NCBI GenBank assembly: GCA_019096195.1
Contig: JAGTXK010000192.1
Span: forward strand, 1-59,399
Direction: 5' to 3'
Length of the DNA stretch: 59,399 nt
From: Boletus sp. NGJ
Lineage: Eukaryota > Basidiomycota > Agaricomycetes > Boletales > Boletaceae
A program made the position numbers and the translations under genes. The notes below the pieces were generated by a model. It ran no database searches. It saw only the letters and a program-made list of their open reading frames with translations, and was not told where the DNA came from. Below, piece by piece: positions 1-11,445 of the stretch; position 1 is the first letter of the stretch; each line of letters opens with the position of its first letter.

Positions 1-3000
1 ACTCCTCCCGGGAATCACGAGGTAGATTGCAAGGTCTACCCGCTCAACCCCGGCGAACAAAAAGAACTCGACTCCTTCCTCGAGGAGAACCTTAAATCCG
101 GGAGGATACGACCCTCCAAATCACCCTTCGCGTCGGCCTTCTTCTTCATCAAGAAGAAAGATGGACGCCTCCGCCCTGTACAAGATTACCACAAGCTAAA
201 CGCGGTAACAAAACGAAACGCTACCCACTCCCGCTCATAAGCGAACTGGTCGACAAACTCAAGTCGGCCAAATACTACACAAAGTTCGACGTGAGATGGG
301 GGTACAACAATGTACGAATGGCAGAAGGAGACGAATGGAAGGCCGCCTTCCGAACAAACCGCGGGCTATTCGAGCCCCTCGTGATGTTCTTCGGACTCAC
401 CAACTCCCCAGCGACGTTCCAAACGATGATGAACGCGCTGTTTAGACAGCTGGTGGACCGAGGCGTAGTGGTCGTCTACATAGACGATATCATGATATTC
501 ACGAGACGCTCGAAGAACACCGCAAGGTAGTACGAGAAGTGCTACAAATCCTCCGGGACGCCCACCTCTACCTGCGCCACGACAAATGCGACTTCGAAGT
601 CCAAGAAACCGAATTCCTCGGGCTCATCGTCGCACAAGACAAGGTGAAGATGGACGAGAAGAAAGGTGGAAGCCATCAAGAGCTGGCCACGTCCCCACCT
701 CGAAGAAAACACTCGAGGTTTCCTCGGATTCCTCAACTTCTACCGACGGTTCGTCAAGAACTTCGCAATGATAGCGCGCCCCCTCAACGCGCTCACGTCG
801 GTAAGAAAGACTTCGAGTGGACGACGGCCTGCCAAGAGGCCTTCCAAACCCTCAAGGACACCATCTCCTCCGCCCCGGCGCTCGCCATGCCCACCGACAC
901 CGACCCCTACCGCATCGAAACCGACGGCTCGGGCATCGGCATCGGCGCCATCCTCTCCCAAAGACACGACGGCATATGGCACCCCGTCGCATTCATCTCC
1001 CGTTCCCTCAACGACGCCGAGAGGAACTACCACGCCGCCGACCTCGAGATGCTAGCCATCATGTTCGCCCTCAACGAAGTGGCGACAATACCTCCTCGAG
1101 GCAGCCCACCCAATCGAGATCTGGACGGATCACAAGAACCTCGAGTTCTTCCGCAAACCCCAGGATCTCACCCGCCGCCAGGCCAGGTGGCAACAAGTCC
1201 TACAAGAATACCATGTAGTAATCAGCCACCGACCTGGCAAAACCAACCCCGCGGATCCTCTGTCCCGGAGGCCAGACTTTGAAAAGGGGGTGACATCCGA
1301 CAACACCGCACAAACCTTACTCCCCGACGCCCTTTTTTCGCCCCCACCATCACCCACCTCCACGACAGTCTCACTCAAAGCCGTCGCACCAGCGAGCACG
1401 CTCTCAAGAATCACGAAACTGCAATACAAACTTGAGCAGTTCGCCAAAGAAGGCCTAGAGAAAGAAAGACTCCCCCTGGACCCGCAAGGACGGACTCGTC
1501 CACTGGAAATCGCTCGTTTACGTGCCAAACGACGCGAAACTCCGAGAGGACATCCTCATCGCCAACCATGATCATCCGATCGCCGGCCACCCCGGCATCC
1601 GGCGCACTCGCGATCTGATCATGAGCGAATACTACTGGCCCTCGCTTCGACGCGACGTGGAGTCATACGTCAAAGGGTGTGACACATGCCAAAAGGTTAA
1701 AGCCAAAACCTCGGCAATCAACACACCACTCCACCCGAATGAGATCCCATCATCCCCCTGGGAAATCATCTCCGTCGACCTGATCGGCCCCCTCCCCAAT
1801 CAGATGGCAAGAACGCCATTCTGGTTATCGTCGACTCGTTTCTCGAAAATGATCCACCTAGCCCCGGTGATGGACACCATCACGTCACAAGGAGTCGCGA
1901 CAATCTTCCGCGACCAAGTCTTCAAACTCCACGGTGTCCCCCGCAAAGTGATCTCCGATCGAGGAACCCAATTCGTGTCGTCGTTCATGCGCGACCTCTA
2001 CTCGCTTCTCAACATCGAAGCAACCCGTCTACCGCTTACCACCCCCAGACCGACGGCCAGACGGAACGCGTCAACCGAGAAGTCGAGAAGTACCTGCGCA
2101 TCTACGTAAACCATCGCCAAACCGACTGGGCCGAATGGCTACCCCTAGCCGAGTTCGCCCACAACTCGCAAACCACCAGCGCAACCGGCGTCTCACCCTT
2201 CCTGCTCAACTACGGGCAACAACCACTCATACCCAACAAACGAGTGGAAGTAAGGAACGAGTCCGCCGCCGCCTTCGCCGAAACAATGAAAACGCACCAC
2301 AACTCGGCCAAGGACGCGCTAGAGAAAGCGGCAGAGGCGATGAAGAAGGCGCACGACAAGCGCGCATCCCCCGCCGTCGAATACACCGTCGGACAACAGG
2401 TTCTACTCGAAGGAACCCACATCCGAACCGACCGACCCGACCAAGAAATTCGACGACAAACGACACGGCCCGTTCAAGGTGAAGCGTAAGGTAGGCGAGG
2501 CCTCCTACGAAGCTCGACCTCCCGCGAACGTGGAAAGGGATCCACCCCGTCTTCCACGAAGTCGCTCCTTACGCCCTACCACCCGGGCACCTCCCCCTCC
2601 CAGACGAAACCGAAACCACCACCCCCGGTTATCGTCCAACAACAAGAAGAGTACGAAGTGGAGCACGTCGCCGACTCACGTAAGCGACGCGGCAAAACCG
2701 AGTACCTCGTACAGTGGAAAGGGTACCCCCGCGAAGAACGCACTTGGGAACCAAAACGGAACGTCTCAAACGCCCCACAGGCGATCGAGAAGTTCCACCG
2801 CAGAAAACCCCACCGCCATCCGCACGCTCGCCGACAACGAGTGCGACTGCCCAACGTGCGCCTTCCCCGGAACCCCCCTATTCGACGACCCATCCTTCCG
2901 CTCGTACGCGGCCTCCTCAACCGCCTCCCCGACCACCTCTTCGAGATCCCCGACCCCACAGCGACGTCAAGCTCACCGGTATCATCATCGACCGGGAGTT

Positions 3001-3008
3001 CGATGGCT
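1..3008 (+). pseudogene. gypsy pol remnant: RT, RNase H, integrase, chromodomain
   Basis: Reverse transcriptase is read from the first bases, with the catalytic YIDD at about 477-488 and the [11 protein letters not shown] block just before it. An RNase H region with TDGSG lies near 922. The integrase zinc finger (H-x-H, then CDTCQK at about 1681) and core (SVDLIGPLP near 1770) follow. A chromodomain with the aromatic block YLVQWKGYPREERTWEP lies at about 2700-2755. The frame shifts near 220, 525, 665 and 1090, and again in the integrase (near 1800 and 2030) and before the chromodomain. At 1522-2109 the integrase can still be read without a stop. It is a dead copy, although the order and spacing of domains are intact. 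Confidence 0.9.
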
Positions 3009-3018
3009 AAAAAGGGGG
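3009..3018 (+). other. polypurine tract of the retrotransposon
   Basis: Five A then five G directly after the pol stop codon and three bases before the proposed TG start of the LTR. This is the usual place and composition of the plus-strand primer of an LTR retrotransposon. Confidence 0.6.
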
Positions 3019-3021
3019 TAA

Positions 3022-3386
3022 TGAAACGAACTCGGACGTTTTTCTCCTTTATTTACGTAGTTAGCTAACACTTAGACGATCCCACGAACGCCTTACGTAG
3101 TTACCATTATACCTAGACCTTACGTCTAGACCTACGTCATACATTAGTCAGCCTACGTCACAACCCTATACCCATAGAACAGGCTAGACCCCACTACGTC
3201 ACTCTACGTCATAGAGAACATTCTAGTAGGTTCCACGACCGGCCCTAAGCTGGTCCATGCTCGCAGTAGTTAGTATATAAGGTAGCGCTACAACGCCTGT
3301 ATTCGCTAATCTTGGAATTCCTCTTCTCTCTCTCGGACTACGCTCTTCGCGTCCCGTGTGATATCGAGGCCTTTTTTCCTTTCACA
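3022..3386 (+). repeat. 3' LTR of the gypsy element (limits tentative)
   Basis: The proposed LTR starts with TG right after the polypurine tract and ends with CA near 3386. It holds a TATA box (TATATAA, near 3275) and a downstream pyrimidine-rich stretch, as expected of an LTR promoter. Without a second LTR in the window the ends cannot be proved. Inside are short repeated words (TACGTCA, TTACGTAG) at 3050-3210. Confidence 0.55.
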
Positions 3387-3572
3387 AAGTTACCAAATCA
3401 CTCAATCTCCACTGTAAAGGCACAGCAAGCACAGCCAGCCAGCTTGCTGAAAGGGGTATTGAAGGGCTACCGGGAAAAAATGGATGAGTAATGCCCATGG
3501 CACTGCTGTTTGACGCTGGCAAACAGCTGACAATGGGATACAAATGGCAGTAAACCATTCACTGTAAGTTAC

Positions 3573-4076
3573 ATGTTCATTGCTTCACATGTCCTTGTCA
3601 TGCTGTTACTCACCGAATCCACTCTATTTTTCCTTAACATCAGAAGATCCAGCAAGAAATTTAGTCTTGGTGGGGAAGTAAACACCTGGGTAACTGATGT
3701 CACAGACACATTTCAAGATTACAGTGATTTGAGCGGCCCCGGTGCTCCAGCTGGCAAAGCCACGTCATCAAACCATACTCCTCCTCAGTCGCTTAGTACT
3801 GGTTCAACCTTCATCAATCACACTCTGCATACAGCCACAAGCACCATCGTAGATGATGTTGCTGAGAAATTGGCAACGGTTAGTAGAGTGGGCGTGAACA
3901 CTGTTCAAACTGTCCAGGTAAGCCCTATTCTTCTTCCATAGTATAGCCTGCTTCAAGTTAGTGCTCTTGACATACTGTTGCAGGTCACTTCTGCTGATTC
4001 AGAGAGTGATAATGAGATGACATGACCACCATTCACACAGCGGCCTTCAACCACTGCCACTCAAACCATCCAGGTA
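3573..4076 (+). other. possible 5' exons, with a duplicated and broken exon
   Basis: An open stretch from ATG 3573 runs to a good donor at about 3916 after Thr-Val-Gln. After the acceptor near 3983 it continues 'VTSADSESDNEMT' and meets a stop. A second stretch ending Thr-Ile-Gln with donor GTAAGC (about 4075) leads to 'VTAAAVEGNDE' at 4135. The two exon starts resemble each other at the DNA level up to the CCATTCACACA word, so one is probably a decayed copy of the other. It may be an untranslated or obsolete 5' part of the 4177 gene. Confidence 0.35.
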
Positions 4077-4176
4077 AGCTTATTGTTCTTAGGCAAAATC
4101 CTGAGGCTACTAGTTAAAAAAATCATTACGACAGGTCACTGCTGCTGCAGTGGAGGGCAATGATGAGGTTGAGGTG

Positions 4177-5560
4177 ATGGGACTGCCATTCACACAACAC
4201 GCAGCCTCATCAGCCACTAAACATGCATTAGAAGATGACATTGTATCTGATAGTGAGCCAGGCACACCAAGCGAAGACGACGTCATGGTGGTAGATGTTC
4301 CGAAAGCAGCTGCCAGTAAGGACAAGGCAAACCACAAGGCACCTCGTGCCACCACATCAGTAAATCTTATTTCTCCACACTCAAAACAATGTGCACTCGT
4401 AGTTTGTAGACTTCGGTTGGGGTCAAGGCAAAGGATCCGGTGGTTCCCCCATCCAAAAAAATCAAGACAGCTTCGACCCCCTCTCAGGCTGAGACAGAGT
4501 CTAGCACAACTTTGATCACACGTTTGGCGGAACGGGCCTGTGACAAGGATGGGTATATCATCGACTTTGTGAAGAAGCGCCACGAATACAACAACAAGGA
4601 CTTGCCTGTCCCCGTTGACTTTCGTTGGTCCAGGTCATTTATCTCTACTGTGACACTTTGGTGCAGCACCCAACCCAACGTGTGGAACATCCCAGACGAA
4701 GAACTTGCAGTCGCCTTACAACTCGTCTTCAACACTGTGTACCCAGACATCAAATATCGCGTCACCATAACAGGATCAGTCTTCTCAGTCGTAAGTTTGA
4801 TCTTTCAAGATATCGCTACACATACTAAACGGTCTGTAGGCACTTCAGCGCCTGAGTGAGTGGCGGAACGGCTTTGGCTCAGCTGCCCTCGCAATGATGA
4901 TAAATTTCATGTCCAATCTTGGTAGCCCTGACACGCGTTCAATTGCAGAATATTTGCGATCAGATTACCGCTTCTTATGGGATGACTTCGACTCAACAGA
5001 AGCCGAAGGAATGTATCGTTCACCCTTCCTCTTGGAACTTGTTGCAGCGACACACCTCAGCAACATCACTGCATGCATTGAGGTGCCTGGTTGGAACACA
5101 GGTGAAATGGCCATGGGGCAGGAAGGCGAAGGAGTGATCGCCTTAGCTGCGGCAGCGGTATGTTTACTGTAGTATCCTTCCACGGTGCTGATGAGTTATT
5201 TATTAGTTGGAACGCACTATCTCATTGATTGCTGAGGGACATTTGGAGGTCGAGCCAGAAACACCAAGTGGCACTGATGGAAAATCAAAGGTCAAGCTTC
5301 CGAAGGTGATCAACAAACAGACTGGCCGGGAGACAACCGCCCCATTTCAATTCTCGTCAGCAAACTGGAGTGGCGACACTGCTGCCTACAGGGGGTCAGT
5401 CCATAGGAGAGGACCAGCCTTTGTTCGGGAAATTTTCTCCGAAGCCCACGCCCTCAAGGCCATCAAGGCTGAACCATCATCGGGTGCACTGGCAGGCGGC
5501 GAGACTAGCGCTGTCAATCCTCGCTTTTCATTGTGTAAGACCCCACCATCCAAGTCGTGA
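4177..5560 (+). CDS. uncharacterised basidiomycete protein, DUF6532-like
   Basis: I join 4177-4359, 4410-4790, 4840-5157 and 5207-5560. All introns are GT-AG and phase 0, giving 411 residues. The first 80 residues are acidic and Ser/Thr-rich with a KKIK nuclear-signal-like stretch. The rest is a folded helical domain containing SEWRNGFGSAALAMMINF and DYRFLWDDF. Its layout (a short stretch resembling 'D-Y-x-F-x-[YW]-D', a 'G-[MLF]-[YF]-R-[SN]-P' block, then an Ala-rich helix with 'ALERTISLI') recalls the DUF6532 family, common in mushroom genomes and often near mobile DNA. That family call is from memory and weak. Upstream, 3573-4076 holds an older copy of the first exon (see findings), so the true start could lie further 5'. 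Confidence 0.6.
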
Positions 5561-5600
5561 TCTTTGATCTGATTTAACATATTTCCAGGATTTACCGCTC

Positions 5601-5726
5601 GTCGCTCGTCATCTGCCTTCTGATTCGTTGTCTCGTCGTTTCACGAACTGTTCATTTACATCCGTCGCTCATCGTCTGCCTTCTGATCCACTGTTTCGTC
5701 GTTCCCCGAACCGTTCATTTACATCC
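5601..5726. repeat. two tandem copies of a 63-bp unit
   Basis: 5601-5663 and 5664-5726 match at most positions. Both start GTCGCTC and end TTCATTTACATCC. The unit is pyrimidine-rich and lies just after the DUF6532-like gene. Confidence 0.8.
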
Positions 5727-6029
5727 ATCATTGCATTGCATCACTTGTCGACTCATCTAAATTTACTTTTCTTACTTTTTTCCCCTTCTGCGCAGTTGCA
5801 CCACTTAATTCTCTTTTTCTACTTGTCGATACAGGCATGGTAGCAATATAAGTTTCGCCTTTTTACCCTTTCTATCAACCACAACAAGCATGAGAAAGTG
5901 AGAGACAAGTTGAGGACCTGGCTTGTTTCGCCCTTGGCCCTCTTGTCGTCCCAAATGCTCGACGCCGGGTTATCCAGCTGGAAAAGCACGAAAAAGCTTA
6001 GATAACCAGGGTTAACTGTGGTGTCAAAT

Positions 6030-7275
6030 TCCTGATGGTGTGTGTTGCAGGAATACTCATTTTTCTGTTTATGAGTTCGCTTTGCGGGTACAATCTCACC
6101 TCCAGTACCCTCAACCAGAACACTTTCCGACTCTAAACGCCCCAATGCCCTCCTCTGCTTCCGGAGCATCCTCTGGCAGATCCAGCGCGCAGCTTACACA
6201 GAAAAGGTTCGTGCTTGAAGTACAGGATCGACTCGCCGCGAGGTTCGAAGGGAGGGACGGTTCTGCGTTGGAGCGCGAGGAAAGATTTCACGCACGCGAT
6301 GCATGGAAACGTGACCTGGGTGCCAACGGATGCAAGCGTCTTTCTCAATGGTTCGTCTATGAGTCATCGATGGATAGCTGTATGTTTAAGCACATTCATT
6401 CTCCTAGATGCCCAAACTCGTGCTGCGATCCATGCGCCTACAAGCAAAGATTGAGTGGAAATGACCCCTTCCCTGTTTGTACCGACTTACGGTTCCAGTA
6501 AGCAACTATTCCCGGGGATCTACAGTACTGACATCACCTGTTCGGAAGCGAATCTCTTCGGTGATCCAAGTGAGCTTTGATCCCTATTTCAACTATACAT
6601 CACTATTTGCTCACGAGTTGCGGTTCTTCCGCAGGCGTCGAGTGGGTACTTGTCACGATCGGCATAACCGGATAACTAAGTGAAATGTCAGACCAATAGC
6701 ATTCTTGACAGATCTTGCCACGAACATGACGGCTCATAACATGTCAATGGTCATATATTCTGGAAATGACGATTCCCTCGTCCCCAGTTATTGCAGCCTA
6801 CTAAGTGCATGTTCAGTTGCCATCCAAGTACGACGTTGCGCTTTCGCACATAATTTTCATGGGTCTGATTTTTATTGCCTAGAACACGACGTTTGGTGGA
6901 ATCCAGGGTTTCACACGCGAGCCAAAATCAGCTTAATACAACGACAACGGCGAGCTTGCTGGCATCGTCCACCAGCAGCGTGGTTGGAAATACATCCTCG
7001 TTGCTCATGCTGGACATCTCCTTGGGTATAACAATCCCATCTCCATGAGGGACTGATTCTTTCCACACTTGCTTTTCCTAACACTCCTGCTCTGGCCCTC
7101 ACCCTCGCCCGAGAATTCGTCTTTGCTGACAATCAAACCGGACTGGTGACCAACACTAGCTCAGGAACGGTCAGTGTTGGTGGAGGCGAGGTGTCCTCCC
7201 TGGGGAACGTGACCATGCCTGGTCAAGCGGGCATCTATTACGGACAGGCTACGACCGCATCCCTCAACAGATACT
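6030..7275 (+). pseudogene. serine carboxypeptidase (S10) relic, copy 1, 5'-truncated
   Basis: Similarity to the intact copy at 26782-29541 begins inside the intron before its exon 9 (AG near 6049, then CTTTGCGGGTACAATCTCACC at 6085). It continues through the exon with MYSGNDDSLVP-type sequence (6700-6790) to the C-terminal exon (about 7110-7275). The signal peptide, oxyanion region and the GESYAG serine motif are missing, and several frames are broken, for example just after the SLVP word near 6785. It cannot be an active peptidase. It is a truncated duplicate; its 3' flank also matches that of copy 2. Confidence 0.85.
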
Positions 7276-8260
7276 AGGTATGCCCTATACACCCCATAGT
7301 CCGTAGCTATTTCGGTCTCGCCTTCCTCAGAGCAACATTCCGTCACCCCCTCGACCCCATACCGCGAGGGCTCCACCCGGGGCATATGTCAAGAGGGAGT
7401 CGACTGTAATTTTCTCGCCATAAGCCTGTCCAGAACTGGGCCCTGCATTATGGCTGCCATGTTCACGATATCTTTTTACATACGACATGACGAATTCTCT
7501 CTTGAATTTAAGCGGATGTGACGAACCTAGGACATGTAGGACGTGTCTACCGTCGAGGTAAGAACAGGAAAGTTCGACAGCCGTGAAGACAAAGGATATG
7601 ATGAGGGCGATCCAACAGTTGAATAGGAACGCATCGTTGAGTCGTCGTCGGTCTATGGGCTTCCTGCCGCACTCGTCGATGCATAAAGCCTGGTCCCATA
7701 GTGGGTATCTTCCTCCCGGAAACCTGTTAAATACACGAAACAGCCTCCCAAAAGTGTACTAACAAGGAGAAGAGTGTAGCACAGCCTGATAAAGAACTGG
7801 CTAAACCCTCAGATTCGTGCGTGTGCTAAGATTGGGGGAATTTACAAGCAACGGGAGAGGCTCTGTTTAAATACGAAAGGGAGTCGGTTTCAATGATAAT
7901 ACTGGTTCCTGGAAACTTTTGACAGCAGTCGAGTTGAATCGGCTCTGTCGCATGGAGGTGTCAACTATCCGTAGGTCCGAGTTTGGCTGGTGTCGGCTAC
8001 GAAACTTCACAGTACTGTTGAGGTTTCAAAACTACAGTTCGTTGTATCTACTACTAGCACCTCACTATAACGCCCTGTTGCGGCTATGTAGCATTCCAAT
8101 AATAAGCCTGTGACTTTTCAAACACCGTCACATGTACTGCGTGGCTTTGCGTCGCATACTAACAAACCCGAACGGCGCACCTTGAAGCAAGTACTTCAGA
8201 CCTGTCATTCGCTTTAAAATCGGCCTTGTCTCCTCGGGTGGGAACGTTCTTCAGAAATTG
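7276..8260. other. intergenic; first part is duplicated carboxypeptidase 3' flank
   Basis: 7276-7510 resembles the flank after copy 2 (14270-14480): shared words include GTCCGTAGCTATT, GGTCTCGCCTTCCTCAGAGCA and CATTATGGCTGCC. From about 7510 to 8260 I see no gene. The last 100 bases should hold the promoter of the transporter that follows. Confidence 0.6.
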
Positions 8261-10302
8261 ATGGGGAGTATAGTCACAGCACGTGAGTTGCTTTGCATCG
8301 CTTTCCCGACGGCGTATCTCACACCAATCACTCTTCAAGCTGCAGATACTATCGCGCAATGGAAACAATGGCTCGTATCGCAAACTCAATCTCGCCGACC
8401 GGATCCATTGCAAGACGAATACCAACTCCTCGCCACGCACACCGAATCATCTTTTGGAATAAAAGAACCAGAGGGAGCCGGTAGTTCCTCCTCCCTCGAT
8501 CGCGTGTGCCCCTCGGTGCAGCAAACTCGCCCTTCGATCATATTCGACTCGCCAACATTATTTGTCAAAAGTGTATGCGCGCGTTTTCTCAGTCTTTGGA
8601 CGTCGTCTTTTATGTATGCCCTTCTCGGTGGGCAACTGTTGAGTCTCTGCGTCACATGTTCGTCTGTCACGACGGCTGAGTTGGTTGAGCGGCATTGGAT
8701 CTTGCCCAGTACGCAAACGTTCTCCGCGTAAGTCGCACATCTCCTGTTATCACCCGCGCCATCGTATTTTTTTTTTTTTGGTATCATAGTTATCTCTCCC
8801 TCTTTATTGTATATACACCTTATACGATCTATCGATGTGAGTACCGGACACCAATCCACGGCAAATTCACTCACCTTTCCAGATGGACTGGGCGGTTGGG
8901 GAAAGCTCGTAATGCGGGATGGATGGAAATGTGGGTCGTCCGGCTATAGAATTTGATTACTGTTCTTCCTGAAACTCTCCCGTTCCAGACTTTCTCTTGG
9001 CGTTCGGTGATGCAGAAGGAAACTTTCTTGCTGTCAAGGTGAGTGGTGCACATTCAGGCTGTCTCCATCCCCATAAACTTGATATTTCTGTTGGAGAAAA
9101 GGCATTTGGCTATACCGACCTTTTGTCGTGCATGTTGCTAGACGCGTAAGACACTTCAACTCTGACTTTATTTTGATGTCAACCTCTTTTCGTAGATGGG
9201 CTATTCCGGTGTGCCTGTTTTCAAGTTGGATATATATGAAAACAAGGTACCACTGGACGCAAGTATTGGTAGGTCTCGGTATGCTTGGCTTGGCAATGTT
9301 TCGTGTCGACTCGATCCTCCAGGGTGTCGCTATTTCCATCGGTGGGCTCTGCCTCCTCGTCGTGTCCGACTTGGTCACTGGTAAAGATGGGCACGCTGAG
9401 AACCGTGGTATGGGAGATGCCTTGATGGTCGTGGCTGCCACGCTCTTTGGGATAAGTGCGAACTCGGTTGATTATACCATGAACCAGGTGGCTCAATTTT
9501 CGCACAGCGAACGCAACAGAGGAATTCTTTGTGAGACGCTCACCGATCTACGAGGTGCGTACGTCATCCAACATCTCCGTAATCCTGTTTGCATGAACAC
9601 GCCCAGGTCGTTGGACAATTTGGTATGTGGGGCACCCTCGTGAGCGGCGTCCAAGCATTCGTTTTAGAACGAGATTTAGTTGCGGATGCTCCGTGGAATA
9701 GTGAGACGAGTGCGCTGGACCCAAACTTTGCGTTGCAACACACTGACCCCAACGTAGTTGGACTTTGGCTCGTATATACGCTATGTAAGCCCTCTCTCCC
9801 GTGTAAGGGATGGGCGAAAACTAACAAGGCGACAGCCCTGTTCATTTTCTTCTCTGTGGCGCCATGGCTCTACCGCACGGCATCGTCTTCCTACCTTAAC
9901 ATGTCTTTACTTACGAGCGACTTTTATGGACTCGTTTTTGGTATGTCGCCTCACTCACCTTTAGACTCGGATACTGACCACAGACGGACAAGGTCTCTTC
10001 CTATTTGTGCGTACCTTGTTAACATCACTGACTGCCCGAGTGCATCTAATGCCACCTTTTTCCTTCGACAGCACTATTCCCCATACTGGCTATACTTTCC
10101 TGCGTTCACTGTGGTCATGCTGGGCCTCGTTATATACTTTTGGCATGCCACACGTATGTCATATCCATGCATCCTTACCATCGGCATCGAAACTGACTGA
10201 CCTCGCTTAACATACCTTTCAGCTGAAGAACAAGGGGAATCTGATGTCCGGATACCTTCGTATGTATTGCATGGGGCCGACATGGAGGAAATAGAGAGTT
10301 GA
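8261..10302 (+). CDS. SLC35F1/F2-type membrane transporter
   Basis: Thirteen exons: 8261-8727, 8790-8836, 8883-8930, 8989-9038, 9102-9145, 9196-9268, 9323-9455, 9508-9554, 9607-9784, 9836-9940, 9984-10006, 10072-10153, 10223-10302 (458 residues). The product is a multi-span protein of the drug/metabolite transporter superfamily. Hallmarks of the SLC35F1/F2 group are GQLLSLCVTCSSVTTAELVE in the first span, GDAEGNFLAVKAFGYTD, then NATEEFFVRRSPIYE, VVGQFGMWG, and the last-span block YFPAFTVVMLGLVIYFW. The substrate of this family is not firmly known. The first ~75 residues are hydrophilic; 8283-8345 could be another small intron (GTGAGT...GCAG, 63 bases, frame-neutral), so the N-terminus is uncertain. 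The intron at 9269-9322 is also frame-neutral or nearly so, and was placed by family similarity. Confidence 0.9.
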
Positions 10303-11445
10303 TGACCGCATTCTTGTTTTCGTTTTTTTTAATCGTGCAAACTATCACCGTCTTGCCCCAGTTTTGCGCCTGCTCTTTCGTCGGGGAAAAACTGTGCATC
10401 GTCGATGAGCTGCCCTTGTTTACCTCTCCTTCGGGGCCACTTGGACGAGTTTGCGGAGAGGCTATTCAGGGACTCATTAGGGTCCGCTCGGAAGCCCTCC
10501 GTTTGCGCTCGTTTTCCGTGTCATCGACTGGGAGTTCCATGGCCCATCTGCAACAGGAGCCTTCTCGTTCGGAATATCTTAGACTCGGCCGTGGGAGGAC
10601 AGCCACCACGAAAAATTAGCTATTCAAAGTGAACTGTGACGGCTGTCCTGGAACCGTGCCGAACCCGTTATTTAGTCATAACAGATGCTAAACCAAGAAC
10701 TGAGCATGCAGACCAAGTGAGAACCAGTCAAACGTTTTGAAATTAACTGTAGAGGTTGGTTAGCTCCCCGCAGCCGAACGGAAGCACAAGGTGATGATTG
10801 CTGTCAATGCTACCTTTGGCATACGAGCATCCATACACACAGCTGTGAGAACGTTTTACAAACAAACTCCTTGTCGTGTTCGACTTCGACGCAGTGAAAC
10901 GCTCCTGCTCCAGAATCAACCGCACGGGAAAGCGTGAGCAAGTAGCTGAGAGTGTTCTATGAGGATTGTACTGTACCGATAGCGAACCGGTGAGTAGTTG
11001 AGGCACTATTGCAACTCTGGTGGAATAATCTTGTCGTCATACGGTAGCAGCAGGCCAATACTATTACAGGTTTGTTTGGACTGCCCTAGCTCAGGGCATC
11101 TTTGCCGATAATTACAAACCTGTCGCCGGTCATTGCGGAATACCATGCAACATATATTGGTTCGCTTAACCCGCTTGCTCCCCTAAACAGCACTCACGCT
11201 GTTCAGAGTATATGTTCCGTGGTGAACTTACGCCCATTGATCAAGTGTTACGTGACCCACCTCTAAACCTGTCCACTGAGTTGACAGCACTCTAGATTGG
11301 TGAAACGTTTAGACAGTTGGTGTGCGCTTGTGAATGGTCATGAATGGGCCTTGACTCACAAGACAGAGCGTAGCCACGAGTAACTGGCGCTGCTTAAAAG
11401 ACCGCAGCACAAGATGTTCCATTCCCCATGTTTTACCCACCTGCC
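10303..11445. other. intergenic, no gene seen
   Basis: About 1.1 kb without a convincing gene. Only short unrelated open stretches occur. The last ~150 bases (from about 11300) match the promoter region of the intact carboxypeptidase at 26620-26780, including a TTAAAAGA word about 50 bases before the ATG. Confidence 0.6.

Larger units (their letters stand above)
1..3386 (+). mobile_element. Ty3/gypsy LTR retrotransposon, 3' part (chromovirus type), decayed
   Basis: The element enters from outside the window, so the 5' LTR, gag and protease are not seen. In order it shows reverse transcriptase, RNase H, integrase, a chromodomain, a polypurine tract and a 3' LTR, which is the Ty3/gypsy order; the chromodomain places it among chromoviruses. 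The reading frame is broken several times, so this copy cannot make a full Pol. Lying at the very start of the window, it may be the repeat at which the assembled sequence was cut. Confidence 0.93.

Noticed and set aside
740-1218. Several Arg/Pro-rich open frames of 97-133 codons on both strands of the pol region
   Set aside because: They overlap reverse transcriptase and RNase H in other frames and have only low-complexity composition.
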